The notes under the pieces are model-generated. The model was not told the origin of the DNA, ran no database searches, and saw only the letters and a program-made list of their open reading frames with translations. A stretch of 64,000 nucleotides of DNA from Bacteroides sp. 51 (GTDB lineage Bacteria; Bacteroidota; Bacteroidia; Bacteroidales; Bacteroidaceae), in the NCBI RefSeq assembly GCF_010500965.1, contig NZ_QVMI01000011.1, positions 72,085 through 136,084 of the forward strand, given 5' to 3'. The position numbers and the translations under genes were made by a program. Shown here piece after piece: positions 1-9,493 of this stretch. How positions within the stretch are numbered: position 1 is the stretch's first letter; every line of letters begins with the position of its first letter.

Positions 1-24
1 AAGCTCCGCCCTGAAAATAACTAA
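1..24 (+). CDS. possible 3' tail of an upstream gene (partial)
   Basis: The first 24 bases read KLRPENN and then TAA in frame 1. A rho-independent terminator follows 18 bases later on the same strand, which suggests that a plus-strand gene ends here. Seven residues cannot identify a product, and the reading frame is a guess based on the terminator. Confidence 0.25.
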   Translation, partial: KLRPENN

Positions 25-42
25 TCGTTATTCTAAGATAAT

Positions 43-79
43 GAGGCGTCTCTGTTGGCAGGGGCGCCTTCTTTTTTTT
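43..79 (+). terminator. rho-independent terminator
   Basis: A GC-rich hairpin (arms gaggcg and ggcgcctt around a short loop) is followed by a run of eight T. It would end transcription of whatever gene lies to the left of the window. Confidence 0.6.
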
Positions 80-102
80 GCGCTATGTAGTTGCAACATA
101 TT

Positions 103-247
103 GTAGAAGTTTTGCAGCGATTCTGAGAAAGTTTCTCAAGCCAAACGAGAAACTTTTATAATGCAACTGAGAAAGTACCTCAAGGCGGATGAGAAACTTT
201 TGCAGTACGACTGAGAAAGTACCTCAAATCAAGTGAGAAACTTTTTT
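103..247. repeat. array A: GAGAAA(G/C)T words at exact 22-bp pitch
   Basis: The word GAGAAA followed by GT or CT starts at 125, 147, 169, 191, 213 and 235, exactly 22 bp apart. A degenerate seventh word (GTAGAAGT) is in register at 103. Words alternate GAGAAAGT and GAGAAACTTT, so the array can also be read as a 44-bp tandem unit. The sequence between words is not conserved. The array sits in the 500-bp gap before the TonB-dependent receptor gene; function unknown. Confidence 0.85.
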
Positions 248-422
248 CTAAAAAAAGTCGTATAACTTTTGCAATTTTTCCAGCACATAATCGTCTATAT
301 AAACAGAAACCGGGGAAACCGTTTTGTTTTACGATATTTATAGTTTATCGCTTTTTCACACTATTTCGTATCATAATTCATTTGGTTAGTCTCATTTTTC
401 TATATCGTATTGATTTATTATA

Positions 423-430
423 TACTTTTG
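423..430 (+). promoter_or_regulatory. -7 box candidate for the TonB-receptor gene
   Basis: TACTTTTG matches the Bacteroidetes -7 consensus TAnnTTTG and lies 70 bp before the start codon at 500. No clear -33 TTTG is seen at the right spacing. Between array A and this box there is AT-rich sequence with no gene. Confidence 0.4.
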
Positions 431-499
431 CAACCAATAATAATTTGATCTTATATTTAAAAACTCCTTTATGATAAAGGGCCTAAACAAACTTCATTT

Positions 500-2827
500 A
501 TGACACTCGAAAAGCGATTTCGCTCCGCATTCATTTTCCTACTATGCTTTATTCCTATTGCAATCTCTGCACAGAATTATACTGTGACCGGTCAGGTTTC
601 TGATGCCAAGACAGGTGAAACACTGATAGGAGTATCCATCTTTCCGGAGAGCCAGCCATTTTATGGGACTACTACGGATAGAAACGGAAAATATTCAATT
701 ACACTGTCAAAAGGCGAGTACACCCTCTTCTTTAACTACATGGGCTACGATGTCCAGAAAGTTAAGGTCGTGGTGACGGGCAACCTCAAAAGAAATGTCA
801 CCATGAACCAGGCATCCGTTCAATTGGCCGAAGTAGTGGTTACGTCCAAACGTGTAGATGCCAATGTTTCCGACGCTCAAACCGGAGTAACCCAAATGGA
901 AGTACAACAACTCAACAAACTTCCGGTACTGATGGGCGAGCGCGACGTGATTAAATCTCTTGAACTGATGCCCGGCGTAAAGAGCGCAGGCGAGGGGAGT
1001 ACCGGCTTCTTTGTCCGTGGAGGTACGGCCGACCAGAACCTGGTGATGCTGGATAACGTTTCCGTTTACAACGCCTCCCACCTGATGGGATTCTTCTCTA
1101 CCTTCAACTCCGACGTACTGCGCGACGTGGCGCTCTACAAAGGACCGATCCCCGCTCAATACGGCGAACGCCTCTCCGCCATACTCGATGTGCAGCAACG
1201 CAATGGCGATATGCAAGACTACGGCGTGTCGGGTGGTATCGGACTGATCTCGTCTAAGATTAACGTTGAAGGCCCGATACAAAAAGGAAAATCATCTTTC
1301 CTGCTCGGAGCAAGACGCACTTATGCCGATGCCATCGCCCGTTTGTCGGGCATTGAAGATGCGCAGAATGCCTACCTTTACTTCTACGACCTGAATATGA
1401 AACTGTATTTTGCATTGTCCGATAAAGACCAGCTCTCGGTTTCCGGCTATCTGGGTCGCGACAAGATGGTACTGAAAGACGTAGCAGATATGGGTTGGGG
1501 AAACATGTTCCTGAATGCCAAGTGGACAAGGAATATGAATCCGAAATGGTTGTCGACCACCTCCCTGCAATACAACCAGTACTCCTATGGCTATGACGTA
1601 GAAATGGGAATGGACGAAACCGGAGATGCCAAAATCAACGACTATGGCTTCCGTCAGGAGTTTCAATACAAACCAAACATCAACAGCACCTGGAGAATGG
1701 GGCTTCAATCGACTTACCACGACATTGGTCCCGGCGATTTCAATACAAGTTCCGACGAGTCGACTGCCGTAAACCTGCATCACCGTTACTCATGGGAAAA
1801 CGGATTGTACATCTCCAACCAGTTGAAACTGGGCGACCGTCTGGAAGTGCTTTATGGCTTGCGCCTGTCTGCCTTCTCGGCTATGGGAAAAGGAGAATAT
1901 TACGAGATAGACGACAATCATGAAGTAGTAGACAGCGTGTGGCACAAATCGGGCAAGTTCGTGAAGACCTACTTCAACCTCGAACCCCGTCTCTCGGCCG
2001 TGTATAAATTCAACGACGTATCATCCGTGAAGGCATCTTATGCCCGGACCACACAGAATATGCACCTGCTGACGTATGTAAACAACGGTACCCCATTCGA
2101 CCGTTGGACGTCAAGCTCCAATAACATTAAACCCCAGATAGCCGATCAGTTTACCGTAGGCTATTTCCGGAACTTCAAGGATAACACCTACGAATTCAGC
2201 ATTGAAGCCTATTATAAAAACATGCGCAACCAGATAGACTTTAAAGATCATGCCGAATTCCAGGGATATGACGTAATAGATACCGAAGTGCGCATTGGTA
2301 AAGGGCGCGCCTATGGTATAGAATTCATGTTTAAGAAACGCGTAGGGCGCTTCAATGGTTGGTTGAGCTACACGCTGGCCAAATCAGAGAAGAAGATTGA
2401 CGGCATAAACGAAAACCGTTGGTACAATGCCTATCAGGACCGTACGCATGACATCTCACTGGTGGGTATCTATGAACTGAACCGTAAATGGACCTTGTCG
2501 GCGGCATGGATATATTATACCGGAAATGCCATCACTTACCCCAGCGGTAAATACCAGATTGACGGAAAAGACGTCATGTACTATGCCGAACGCAACGGAT
2601 ATCGCGCACCGGCCTACCATCGCCTGGATTTGGGAGCAACATGTTTGTTGAAGAAAACCAAGAAGTTCGAATCCGAACTGGCATTCAGCTTGTATAATGC
2701 CTACGGCAGACGCAATGCCTATATGATTCAGTTTAAAACAAACGAAGACGATCCGAGCAAAACATCGGCCTATCGCTACGCCTTGTTTACGTATGTACCT
2801 TCTGTATCGTGGAACTTTAAATTTTAA
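500..2827 (+). CDS. TonB-dependent receptor with CarboxypepD_reg-like N-domain
   Basis: This is an outer-membrane beta-barrel that imports a ligand using TonB energy. A signal peptide ends near residue 25 (FLLCFIPIAISAQ). Residues about 27-105 form the carboxypeptidase-regulatory-like domain (VTGQVSDAKTGETLIGVSI). A plug domain with GFFVRGGTADQNLVMLDNVSVYN follows near 165-195, then a barrel ending in an aromatic C-terminus (SVSWNFKF). At 775 aa it is shorter than SusC proteins and lacks their typical N-terminal motifs. A DUF4249-type lipoprotein gene follows 11 bp later, a pairing usual for this receptor class, so the two probably form one transporter. The ligand cannot be read from the sequence. 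Confidence 0.9.
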   Translation: MTLEKRFRSAFIFLLCFIPIAISAQNYTVTGQVSDAKTGETLIGVSIFPESQPFYGTTTDRNGKYSITLSKGEYTLFFNYMGYDVQKVKVVVTGNLKRNVTMNQASVQLAEVVVTSKRVDANVSDAQTGVTQMEVQQLNKLPVLMGERDVIKSLELMPGVKSAGEGSTGFFVRGGTADQNLVMLDNVSVYNASHLMGFFSTFNSDVLRDVALYKGPIPAQYGERLSAILDVQQRNGDMQDYGVSGGIGLISSKINVEGPIQKGKSSFLLGARRTYADAIARLSGIEDAQNAYLYFYDLNMKLYFALSDKDQLSVSGYLGRDKMVLKDVADMGWGNMFLNAKWTRNMNPKWLSTTSLQYNQYSYGYDVEMGMDETGDAKINDYGFRQEFQYKPNINSTWRMGLQSTYHDIGPGDFNTSSDESTAVNLHHRYSWENGLYISNQLKLGDRLEVLYGLRLSAFSAMGKGEYYEIDDNHEVVDSVWHKSGKFVKTYFNLEPRLSAVYKFNDVSSVKASYARTTQNMHLLTYVNNGTPFDRWTSSSNNIKPQIADQFTVGYFRNFKDNTYEFSIEAYYKNMRNQIDFKDHAEFQGYDVIDTEVRIGKGRAYGIEFMFKKRVGRFNGWLSYTLAKSEKKIDGINENRWYNAYQDRTHDISLVGIYELNRKWTLSAAWIYYTGNAITYPSGKYQIDGKDVMYYAERNGYRAPAYHRLDLGATCLLKKTKKFESELAFSLYNAYGRRNAYMIQFKTNEDDPSKTSAYRYALFTYVPSVSWNFKF

Positions 2828-2838
2828 TCCTTTGTCTT

Positions 2839-3657
2839 ATGAATAAGAAAACTATATTTACCCTGATTGCCGGATTAACAGCCCTGTTCTCTTTCTCCTC
2901 CTGCGAAGATATTATTGATGTTGACTTAAATTCGGTAGATCCGGAGTTGGTGATTGAAGGTACAGTCCGCATGGGAGCTGCTGCCGAAGTACTGATCACG
3001 AAGACCAAAGATTTCGGTGATTCCAATGACTACCCACCTATAACCGATGCGGTAGTCACCATCTCGGACGATGCGGGAAATACGGAAACCCTGCAATGTA
3101 ATGCCGAGGGGCGCTACGTGGCAACAACCATCGTTGGAACAGAACGTACCACCTATTATCTATCTGTTAAATACGAAGATGTGGAATATACCGCAACCTC
3201 TTATATGCCTCCCCGGGTGGAAATCGAATCCCTGACTGTATGGAAGATGCCGATAATGGACTACGCCGTTCCGCAAGTTCATTTTATGGACCCTGTAGGA
3301 AAGGAAAATGAATATTATCGTTATGTATTGTACATAAACCATGAAAAGCCTCTGTTGAAAGACCGGCTTGAAGACCGGTTGATGTCTACAGAGTTCTCGG
3401 ATGGTGTTAAGATTAGCCACCCCATATTTATTCGTTATGTGAATGGCGGTAGAGATGATGATCCTATTGAACAAGGCGATGTTGTTACCGTAGAAATGCA
3501 GTGCATAGATAGAGGCGTGTATAAGTACTTTGATACCTTATATAATATAGATGAAGGATTGGCTAACCCAACCAGCAACATCAAAGGCGGTGCGCTGGGA
3601 TACTTTGGAGCTTATTCTTATACGTCTGCGGATCTTGAAATGCGGTGGGAAGACTAG
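2839..3657 (+). CDS. DUF4249-like outer-membrane lipoprotein
   Basis: This 272-aa protein begins with a lipoprotein signal (TALFSFSSC, Cys near residue 22) followed by EDIIDVDLNSVDPELVIEG. That acidic start leading into a beta-rich domain is characteristic of the DUF4249 family. It lies 11 bp after the TonB-dependent receptor gene, in the position of the usual surface partner, so a role as accessory ligand-binding lipoprotein is inferred. It ends with TAG, which matters when judging the in-frame TAG in the SusC gene at 48842. Biochemical function is unknown. Confidence 0.8.
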   Translation: MNKKTIFTLIAGLTALFSFSSCEDIIDVDLNSVDPELVIEGTVRMGAAAEVLITKTKDFGDSNDYPPITDAVVTISDDAGNTETLQCNAEGRYVATTIVGTERTTYYLSVKYEDVEYTATSYMPPRVEIESLTVWKMPIMDYAVPQVHFMDPVGKENEYYRYVLYINHEKPLLKDRLEDRLMSTEFSDGVKISHPIFIRYVNGGRDDDPIEQGDVVTVEMQCIDRGVYKYFDTLYNIDEGLANPTSNIKGGALGYFGAYSYTSADLEMRWED

Positions 3658-3708
3658 GCGCGGCATGGTGCCGCAGCCGGGTTCTCCATGCGGACGATGC
3701 ATGGTCTA

Positions 3709-5601
3709 TTACATAGACTGCATATAATCAAACAGCTTTCTATAAAAGGGATGTTTTGTTAAAGTAGAAGCATCCCCCAGAATAACCAGTTTCATCCGTG
3801 CACGGGTAATGGCCACATTCATCCGGCGCAGGTCTGTAAGAAAACCAATGCTGCCTTCTTCATTGGCCCGCACAAGGCTGATAAAGATCACATCCCGCTC
3901 CTGTCCCTGAAATCCATCTATGGTATGAATGGTAATCAGGTGGCGGAATGGACGGAAGAAATTGTTGGTCCGTACCTTCTTGCGCAGGTATTGCACCTGC
4001 GCCTTATAAGGGGAGATCAGACCGAAATCAATTTGTTCGTTTAATATCCGGGTCTGGCCAATGCGCCCGATGTACTCCCGAAGCTGTTGCAACAACAGTT
4101 CTGCTTCTTCTTTATTAATACGCCCGAAACTTTCGCCGACAAACTCTTCATGGAAATCCAGATCGGCCGTATCTATCCAAACCATGGGCGTGTCGTAGTC
4201 GAGTATGCCCCGGTTGCGAATCTCCGGCGCTGCCTCCAGCATACCTTCATAGAACCAGTTGGAGGAAAACCGCATAATATCTTCATGCATCCGGTACTGT
4301 ACCTTTAATAAGGTAACAGCAGTTGGCTTCCGGCTGGCAACCTTCTCTAACAATGTTTTGTCCAATCCTCCCCGGGCAGCGTCGATGCATTTTATGGTAG
4401 GAGGCAACTGCTGATGGTCGCCGGCGAATATCACCCGGTCTGCTTTGCGGATAGCAATCCAACAGGCTGCTTCCAGCGCTTGTGCTGCTTCATCAATAAA
4501 AAGGGTGGTGAAGTTACGCCCCATCAATATCCTGTGGTTGGAGCTGACCAGCGTAGATGCTATGACGCGGGCATTGGCAAACAGCTCTTCATTAATGCGT
4601 ATCTCGAGTTCCGTAGCCCGGTCTTTTAGGCGACTCATCCGGCTTCTCATTCCCTCACGTTCCGAATAGCTTCCTTTTCGCATCCTGCCTGACATTTCGC
4701 GGATGGATTTGCGGATTCCCCACAACTCAGTGTAATCCGGATGGTTCTCAAATTGCCTTTCATAGGTAAACGAGAGCATTTTATCATTCACACGGGTCGG
4801 ATTGCCAATTCGTAGTACGGAGACTCCACGGTCGACCAGCTTCTCCGAAATCCAGTCAACAGCTGTATTGCTTTGCGCACAAACAAGTACCTGGTTCTCG
4901 CGGTGTAATGTTTCGTAGATGGCTTCGACGAGAGTCGTTGTTTTGCCCGTTCCCGGAGGGCCATGCACTATGGCAACGTCTTTGGTACGCAGTACTTTGT
5001 TCACCGCTCCTTCCTGGGTGGAGTTTAGCCAGGGAAAACGTATAGGGAAAAGTTCGCGTTGGCGGGCTGGGAGAGTGCCAAGTAACGTATCCCGAAGTTC
5101 AGCGAGCCGATTTCCCTTTGCCCTTATCACATCGACCAGTGCTTCGAACATGGTACGATAACTTGTCTCGTCAAAATAAAGCTGTACTCCCAGATAGTCG
5201 GCAGTTTGTACATCGGCAAGAGCGTGGGCGTTAGGCATAACGATCACCATCCGGTCATCATCAACATAGCTAACCTGTGCCGTGAAGTTAAAGTAATGGA
5301 GTTTTCCTGTGGGATCTTGCCTGAAAAAGCATACCGGTTTGCCAAATTCGAAGTTATGCTCTATCTCTTTATCTTCTTTGCGTTCAACCTCAAAAGCAAG
5401 CTGGTTCAGTGAGTTGTAGAAACTTCTTCCGGGTTTTACCGGATACCAACAAAGGCCCCGTTTCACTTTTCTGCCTACTCCCATCGTTTCGGTTTGGCGT
5501 TGAAACTCTTCCTTCTCGTGTTCGTACTCCATACGCAACAGAAGTTGCTGTTGCTGTAAATCGTTAATAACTGAAAGATTATGCTTATTTTTGTGGTCCA
5601 C
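3709..5601 (-). CDS. SF1 DNA2/NAM7 (IGHMBP2-like) helicase
   Basis: This 630-aa cytoplasmic ATP-dependent helicase has Walker A HGPPGTGKTTT near residues 213-223, Walker B LFIDEAAQALEA near 366, motif III GDHQQLPPT, and the C-terminal motifs HTIDGFQGQERDVIFISLVR and NVAITRAR. The order and wording place it in superfamily 1B (Upf1/IGHMBP2 type). The N-terminal 200 residues form the accessory region seen in such bacterial proteins. The reading frame opens with GTG; the next Met is at residue 23, but the residues before it look like part of the conserved helical start, so GTG is kept. The gene is monocistronic. Substrate (RNA or DNA) is not evident. Confidence 0.85.
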   Translation of the reverse strand: MDHKNKHNLSVINDLQQQQLLLRMEYEHEKEEFQRQTETMGVGRKVKRGLCWYPVKPGRSFYNSLNQLAFEVERKEDKEIEHNFEFGKPVCFFRQDPTGKLHYFNFTAQVSYVDDDRMVIVMPNAHALADVQTADYLGVQLYFDETSYRTMFEALVDVIRAKGNRLAELRDTLLGTLPARQRELFPIRFPWLNSTQEGAVNKVLRTKDVAIVHGPPGTGKTTTLVEAIYETLHRENQVLVCAQSNTAVDWISEKLVDRGVSVLRIGNPTRVNDKMLSFTYERQFENHPDYTELWGIRKSIREMSGRMRKGSYSEREGMRSRMSRLKDRATELEIRINEELFANARVIASTLVSSNHRILMGRNFTTLFIDEAAQALEAACWIAIRKADRVIFAGDHQQLPPTIKCIDAARGGLDKTLLEKVASRKPTAVTLLKVQYRMHEDIMRFSSNWFYEGMLEAAPEIRNRGILDYDTPMVWIDTADLDFHEEFVGESFGRINKEEAELLLQQLREYIGRIGQTRILNEQIDFGLISPYKAQVQYLRKKVRTNNFFRPFRHLITIHTIDGFQGQERDVIFISLVRANEEGSIGFLTDLRRMNVAITRARMKLVILGDASTLTKHPFYRKLFDYMQSM

Positions 5602-5626
5602 GAGTGATAAAGATAAAATCCGGCAG

Positions 5627-5634
5627 CAAAGATA
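5627..5634 (-). promoter_or_regulatory. -7 box candidate for the SF1 helicase gene
   Basis: The minus strand reads TATCTTTG, an exact TAnnTTTG match, 26 bp before the GTG start at 5601. No good -33 box is visible. Confidence 0.45.
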
Positions 5635-5666
5635 AACATTCCCGGTTTCTAATTCGTTATAAAACT

Positions 5667-5755
5667 GTTAGAAGTTGGTAGTCAGTAGCTGGTAGTTAAG
5701 TTTTATTTTTACCTTTACGAGAGTGCTCTCATTGACCTGACTACTAACTTCTAAC
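5667..5755. repeat. AT-rich inverted repeat in the helicase/M48 intergenic gap
   Basis: Left arm 5667-5686 (reading GTTAGAAGTTGGTAGTCAG) pairs with right arm 5737-5755 (CTGACTACTAACTTCTAAC). It belongs to the AT-rich decamer-type hairpins also seen at 28330, 30337 and 32761. Here it lies just upstream of the M48 gene. Confidence 0.6.
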
Positions 5756-5772
5756 TTCTTAAAAAGATAAAT

Positions 5773-6642
5773 ATGGAAAAGAAGAAATTATCATTTGCAA
5801 CATTATTGTTGATTGCTCTATTGGCTGTTAATGGTTGCAGTACGGTAGCATTGACAGGAAGAAAGCAGCTTCATCTGGTTTCTGATGAAGAAGTACTGAG
5901 TTTGAGTAAACAAAGTTTTAGTGAATATATGGCAGAGGCTAAACCGTCAACTAATGCCGCACAAACGGCTATGGTTGTTCGGGTTGGGAAAAGAATAGCT
6001 GCTGCCGTAGAAGAATATTTAAGAACCAATGGAAGAGCCGATGATCTAAAACAATTTGCATGGGAGTTTCATTTGGTTCAGGATAAAGAACCCAATGCAT
6101 TCTGCATGCCCGGAGGAAAGATTGTAGTGAATGAAGGTATTTTACCTTATACACAAACGGAAGAAGGACTTGCAATTGTACTTGGGCATGAAGTGGCCCA
6201 TGCCGTAGCCAAACACTCCGCAGAGCGAATCAGCCAACAAATGCTGGTGAGTTATGGTGGTGTAGGACTGGGGCTGGGACTGTCACTAATGAAGAAATCG
6301 GAGGAGACTCAGGCTTTAGCGCAAACTGTTTATGGACTGGGTGCGCAAGTGGGAGTAATGCTTCCTTATTCACGCTTAAATGAAAGCGAAGCCGATCATA
6401 TGGGACTCGTGTTTGCGGCAATGGCAGGGTATAATCCGGAGGCAGCTATTCCATTCTGGCAAAGAATGGCCGCACAAGGTGGCAGTGTTCCTGAGTTTTT
6501 AAGTACGCACCCCTCAGATAATACGCGTATCAAACGTTTACAGGAGTATATGCCCGAGGCATTGAAGTATTATAATAAATCGGGTGTAAGTACAGGTAGC
6601 AGCAGTAGTAGCAAACCTGGCGAGATACACTTTAATTTTTAA
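5773..6642 (+). CDS. M48 family metallopeptidase, lipoprotein
   Basis: This 289-aa zinc protease is anchored in the envelope. A lipoprotein signal ends LLAVNGC (Cys22). The zinc site HEVAH is at residues 139-143, with the third ligand in NESEADHMG near 204-208. Length and motif spacing fit small M48 lipoproteins of the LoiP/YggG type, which take part in envelope protein quality control. The C-terminus is a low-complexity Ser run (SSSSS). The gene stands alone. A terminal-inverted-repeat element starts 34 bp after the stop. Confidence 0.9.
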   Translation: MEKKKLSFATLLLIALLAVNGCSTVALTGRKQLHLVSDEEVLSLSKQSFSEYMAEAKPSTNAAQTAMVVRVGKRIAAAVEEYLRTNGRADDLKQFAWEFHLVQDKEPNAFCMPGGKIVVNEGILPYTQTEEGLAIVLGHEVAHAVAKHSAERISQQMLVSYGGVGLGLGLSLMKKSEETQALAQTVYGLGAQVGVMLPYSRLNESEADHMGLVFAAMAGYNPEAAIPFWQRMAAQGGSVPEFLSTHPSDNTRIKRLQEYMPEALKYYNKSGVSTGSSSSSKPGEIHFNF

Positions 6643-6675
6643 ATAATTATGAGAAGATGACGCTCATCCTTAAAA

Positions 6676-6812
6676 AGGAGGGTGTGTCATAAGCCTTTCC
6701 CATCACGTCATTGCGAGGGTTTACCCGGGCGCCATCCAGCCAAAACTACAATCTGGATTGCTTCACTGCGTTCGCAATGATGTGACGAAATAGCCTTATG
6801 ACACACCCTCCT
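6676..6812. repeat. 137-bp MITE-like element with 18-bp perfect terminal inverted repeats
   Basis: The ends 6676-6693 (AGGAGGGTGTGTCATAAG) and 6795-6812 are perfect reverse complements, and partial pairing continues about 25 bp inward. There is no open reading frame inside. The interior holds a CATTGCGAACGCAGTGAAGC-type segment (minus strand) that recurs at 62448-62520. It fills the gap between the convergent M48 and pfkA genes and could act as a bidirectional terminator. Confidence 0.75.
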
Positions 6813-6818
6813 AATAAA

Positions 6819-7799
6819 TCAAATAGATAATGCTCTTAGTACATTTACAAGTTCGCGCTTAATAGGCTTATCGTTTTTGATGGCCTTTGAGAAAGGCACA
6901 TATACGATCTCATCGTTCTCGATTCCTATCATAACGTTGCGTTGATCTTCCATTATAGCATCAATAGCCGCAGCACCCAGACGACTGGCAAGGATGCGGT
7001 CGTGAGCCGTTGGGCTACCACCACGTTGTAAGTGTCCCAAAATGGTTACACGTACATCATATTGTGGATATTCATTCTTTACACGTTCAGCATAGTGCAT
7101 GGCACCTCCGGTTAGTTCACTTTCGGCTACGATCACGATACTACTGTTTTTCGATTTGCGGAATCCACTCTTGATAAACTCTTCCAGTTGGTCTACCTCG
7201 GTACTGAACTCGGGAATGATAGCAGCTTCGGCACCCGAAGCAATTGCTCCGTTCAATGCCAGGAATCCGGCATCACGTCCCATAACCTCTACGAAGAACA
7301 AACGATCGTGAGATGTTGCCGTATCGCGGATTTTATCCACAGCATCTAATATCGTATTCAATGCCGTATCATATCCAATAGTAGTATCTGTACCATACAG
7401 GTCATTATCAATCGTTCCGGGAAGTCCTATACAAGGAATATTATATTCTTGGGCAAATATACGGGCACCGGTCAACGAACCATCACCGCCGATAATGACA
7501 AGAGCGTCGATTCCATGTCGTTGCATGGCTTCATAAGCAATTTTACGTCCTTCCGGAGTGGTAAACTCTTTACAGCGTGCTGTTTTTAGAATCGTGCCTC
7601 CTAATTGAATGATATTACTTACGTTCTGGCTTTTAAACTCAACGATCTCATCGGTGATCAAGCCTCTATATCCTCTATATATGCCTTTTACTTGCAAACC
7701 ATTATAGATAGCTGCACGTGTTACCGCACGAATAGCTGCGTTCATTCCGGGTGCGTCACCTCCGGATGTTAAGATTCCGACACATTTAACTATTCCCAT
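6819..7799 (-). CDS. pfkA: ATP-dependent 6-phosphofructokinase
   Basis: It phosphorylates fructose-6-phosphate to fructose-1,6-bisphosphate in glycolysis. At 326 aa it is near the usual 320 aa. [13 protein letters not shown] near residues 12-24 binds ATP, GGDGS at 104-108 has the Gly of ATP-dependent enzymes (PPi-dependent enzymes usually have Asp there), and LPGTIDND near 126-133 carries the catalytic Asp and has Gly rather than the Lys of PPi enzymes. [19 protein letters not shown] is the substrate region. ATG start at 7799. The gene is separate from ispH-cmk by an 81-bp gap containing its own -7 box. Confidence 0.95.
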   Translation of the reverse strand: MGIVKCVGILTSGGDAPGMNAAIRAVTRAAIYNGLQVKGIYRGYRGLITDEIVEFKSQNVSNIIQLGGTILKTARCKEFTTPEGRKIAYEAMQRHGIDALVIIGGDGSLTGARIFAQEYNIPCIGLPGTIDNDLYGTDTTIGYDTALNTILDAVDKIRDTATSHDRLFFVEVMGRDAGFLALNGAIASGAEAAIIPEFSTEVDQLEEFIKSGFRKSKNSSIVIVAESELTGGAMHYAERVKNEYPQYDVRVTILGHLQRGGSPTAHDRILASRLGAAAIDAIMEDQRNVMIGIENDEIVYVPFSKAIKNDKPIKRELVNVLRALSI

Positions 7800-7836
7800 G
7801 ACAATCTTTTTTCTTAATAGTTTAAATTTGATGGTG

Positions 7837-7844
7837 CAAAGATA
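7837..7844 (-). promoter_or_regulatory. -7 box candidate for pfkA
   Basis: The minus strand reads TATCTTTG (TAnnTTTG), 37 bp before the pfkA start codon. Confidence 0.45.
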
Positions 7845-7880
7845 GTAAAAAGGGTGAGCGAAGAAACCGCATTAAAGTTT

Positions 7881-8750
7881 TTAAACTTTAGATTTAATAT
7901 AATTGTAAACTTCTTCCATGAGCCATTTCGGTGTAGACGTAGCGCCACATACCCCAATTGAATTGACTCCTACTAATAAAGAGTTGTCTATATCCTCTTT
8001 ACTTTCTATCAGGTGAGAGTTCGGGTTGATGTTCCGGCATTCGTCGAATAGCATTTTTCCGTTCGAACTCTTTTTTCCACTCACAAAAAAGATCAGGTCG
8101 TGTGTTGATGCGAACTTACGGATATTGGGTATGCGGTTAGCCACCTGGCGGCAAATCGTATCATAGTATTCGAATGTAGCCTGTGGAGAAATACGTTTTT
8201 TGATTTCTTCAATAATCGTAGCAAAACCATCCAGAGGCTTAGTGGTTTGCGAGTATAACCAGATGTTCTTACTGAAGTCCAGTTTGTTGATCTCATCAAT
8301 GTTTTCAATGACAATGGCTTTACCTTCCGTTTGTCCAACCAGCCCTAAAACTTCGGCATGGCCTTTTTTGCCATAAATTGCAATCTGATCGTTCTCAGTT
8401 TGATTATCCAGATGTTCCTGTTTAATCCTTTTTTGAAGGCGCAGTACCACAGGGCATGTTGCATCGATGATTTCGATATTGTTCTTTCGGGCTGTTTCGT
8501 AAGTCTCGGGAGGCTCCCCATGTGCCCGGAGCAATACTTTGGCGTTGTGCAGTTCTTTGAATTTGTCGTGGTTAATCGTAATCAGGCCGAGTTCTTTCAA
8601 GCGTTCTACTTCACGGCTGTTATGCACAATATCACCCAGACAATAAAGTGTTTCTCCTTTTGCCAGTTCCTCTTCTGCTTTCTTTATCGCGTTGACTACA
8701 CCAAAGCAGAAGCCCGAACCTTCGTCCATTTCAACCACAACTCTGGTCAT
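7881..8750 (-). CDS. ispH: 4-hydroxy-3-methylbut-2-enyl diphosphate reductase
   Basis: This is the last step of the MEP isoprenoid pathway, making IPP and DMAPP with a [4Fe-4S] cluster. The three cluster cysteines lie in GSGFCFGV (Cys15), DATCPVV and [10 protein letters not shown]. The frame is open 33 bases further upstream, but the ATG at 8750 is chosen because it begins [18 protein letters not shown], the family's normal start, and because it overlaps the cmk stop as ATGA (8747-8750). That overlap indicates translational coupling. The resulting 289 aa fits the family. Product flow connects to the polyprenyl synthase at 10469. Confidence 0.93.
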   Translation of the reverse strand: MTRVVVEMDEGSGFCFGVVNAIKKAEEELAKGETLYCLGDIVHNSREVERLKELGLITINHDKFKELHNAKVLLRAHGEPPETYETARKNNIEIIDATCPVVLRLQKRIKQEHLDNQTENDQIAIYGKKGHAEVLGLVGQTEGKAIVIENIDEINKLDFSKNIWLYSQTTKPLDGFATIIEEIKKRISPQATFEYYDTICRQVANRIPNIRKFASTHDLIFFVSGKKSSNGKMLFDECRNINPNSHLIESKEDIDNSLLVGVNSIGVCGATSTPKWLMEEVYNYIKSKV

Positions 8751-9433
8751 TGCACGGCTTGCAAATATTGTTGCATGAGCCACTCCTTTTGCTGAGAGAT
8801 GCTCATTGTACTGTTATCTAAAAGTATAGCATCATCTGCTTTACGAAGCGGACTGATTTCACGATTCTGGTCAATATAATCGCGCTCTTTTACGTTTTTG
8901 AGAATGTCTTCGTAGCTGGCATCTTGTCCTTTGGCCTTTAACTCTTCGTATCTACGCTCTGCCCGTGTTTCGGGGGAAGCAGTTACAAATATCTTCAATT
9001 CGGCATCAGGAAAGACGGTGGTACCGATGTCCCGGCCATCCATAACAATACCTTTGGTCTTACCCATTTCCTGTTGTTGGCGAACCATAGCTTCGCGAAC
9101 AAAACCTAGAGTACTGATCGGGCTGACTTTAGAAGAAACATCCATGCTACGGATTTGGTTCTCCACATTCACATCATTCAGATAAGTATCCGGGCGTCCG
9201 GTTTCGGGGTTGAGTTGAAAAGATATATGTATGTCTTGTATCTGCTTTTCAAGATTCTCCGTATCGATATCTTCACCATTGAATAAGTTGTGCTCCATTG
9301 CATACAAGGTTACAGCCCGGTACATGGCGCCGCTATCAATGTAGATATAGCCGATTTCTTTGGCCAGGTCTTTTGCCATTGTACTTTTCCCGCTTGATGA
9401 AAATCCGTCGACTGCTATTGTTATTTTCTTCAT
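8747..9433 (-). CDS. cmk: cytidylate kinase
   Basis: It phosphorylates CMP and dCMP using ATP. The 228-aa protein has the P-loop [17 protein letters not shown] near residues 10-26, the [14 protein letters not shown] segment, and [20 protein letters not shown], all standard for bacterial Cmk. ATG start at 9433. It is the first gene of a two-gene operon, and its stop overlaps the ispH start. Its -7 box is at 9486. Confidence 0.95.
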   Translation of the reverse strand: MKKITIAVDGFSSSGKSTMAKDLAKEIGYIYIDSGAMYRAVTLYAMEHNLFNGEDIDTENLEKQIQDIHISFQLNPETGRPDTYLNDVNVENQIRSMDVSSKVSPISTLGFVREAMVRQQQEMGKTKGIVMDGRDIGTTVFPDAELKIFVTASPETRAERRYEELKAKGQDASYEDILKNVKERDYIDQNREISPLRKADDAILLDNSTMSISQQKEWLMQQYLQAVQ

Positions 9434-9485
9434 GTTTTTTGTCCGATTTCAGTCTATTTTTAATTTTTCTATTAAAAAAACAGTC

Positions 9486-9493
9486 CAAAGATA
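9486..9493 (-). promoter_or_regulatory. -7 box candidate for cmk-ispH
   Basis: The minus strand reads TATCTTTG, 53 bp before the cmk start codon. Sequence 9494-9660, between this box and the tonB promoter, is AT-rich and shows no gene. Confidence 0.45.

Noticed and set aside
103-247. CRISPR-like array
   Set aside because: Words are only 8-10 bp and the period is 22 bp, far shorter than a CRISPR repeat-spacer unit. There are no cas genes in the window. The same applies to the other three arrays.
707-1783. Overlapping minus-strand frames inside the TonB-dependent receptor gene
   Set aside because: The plus-strand receptor has continuous family motifs, while the minus frames have none.
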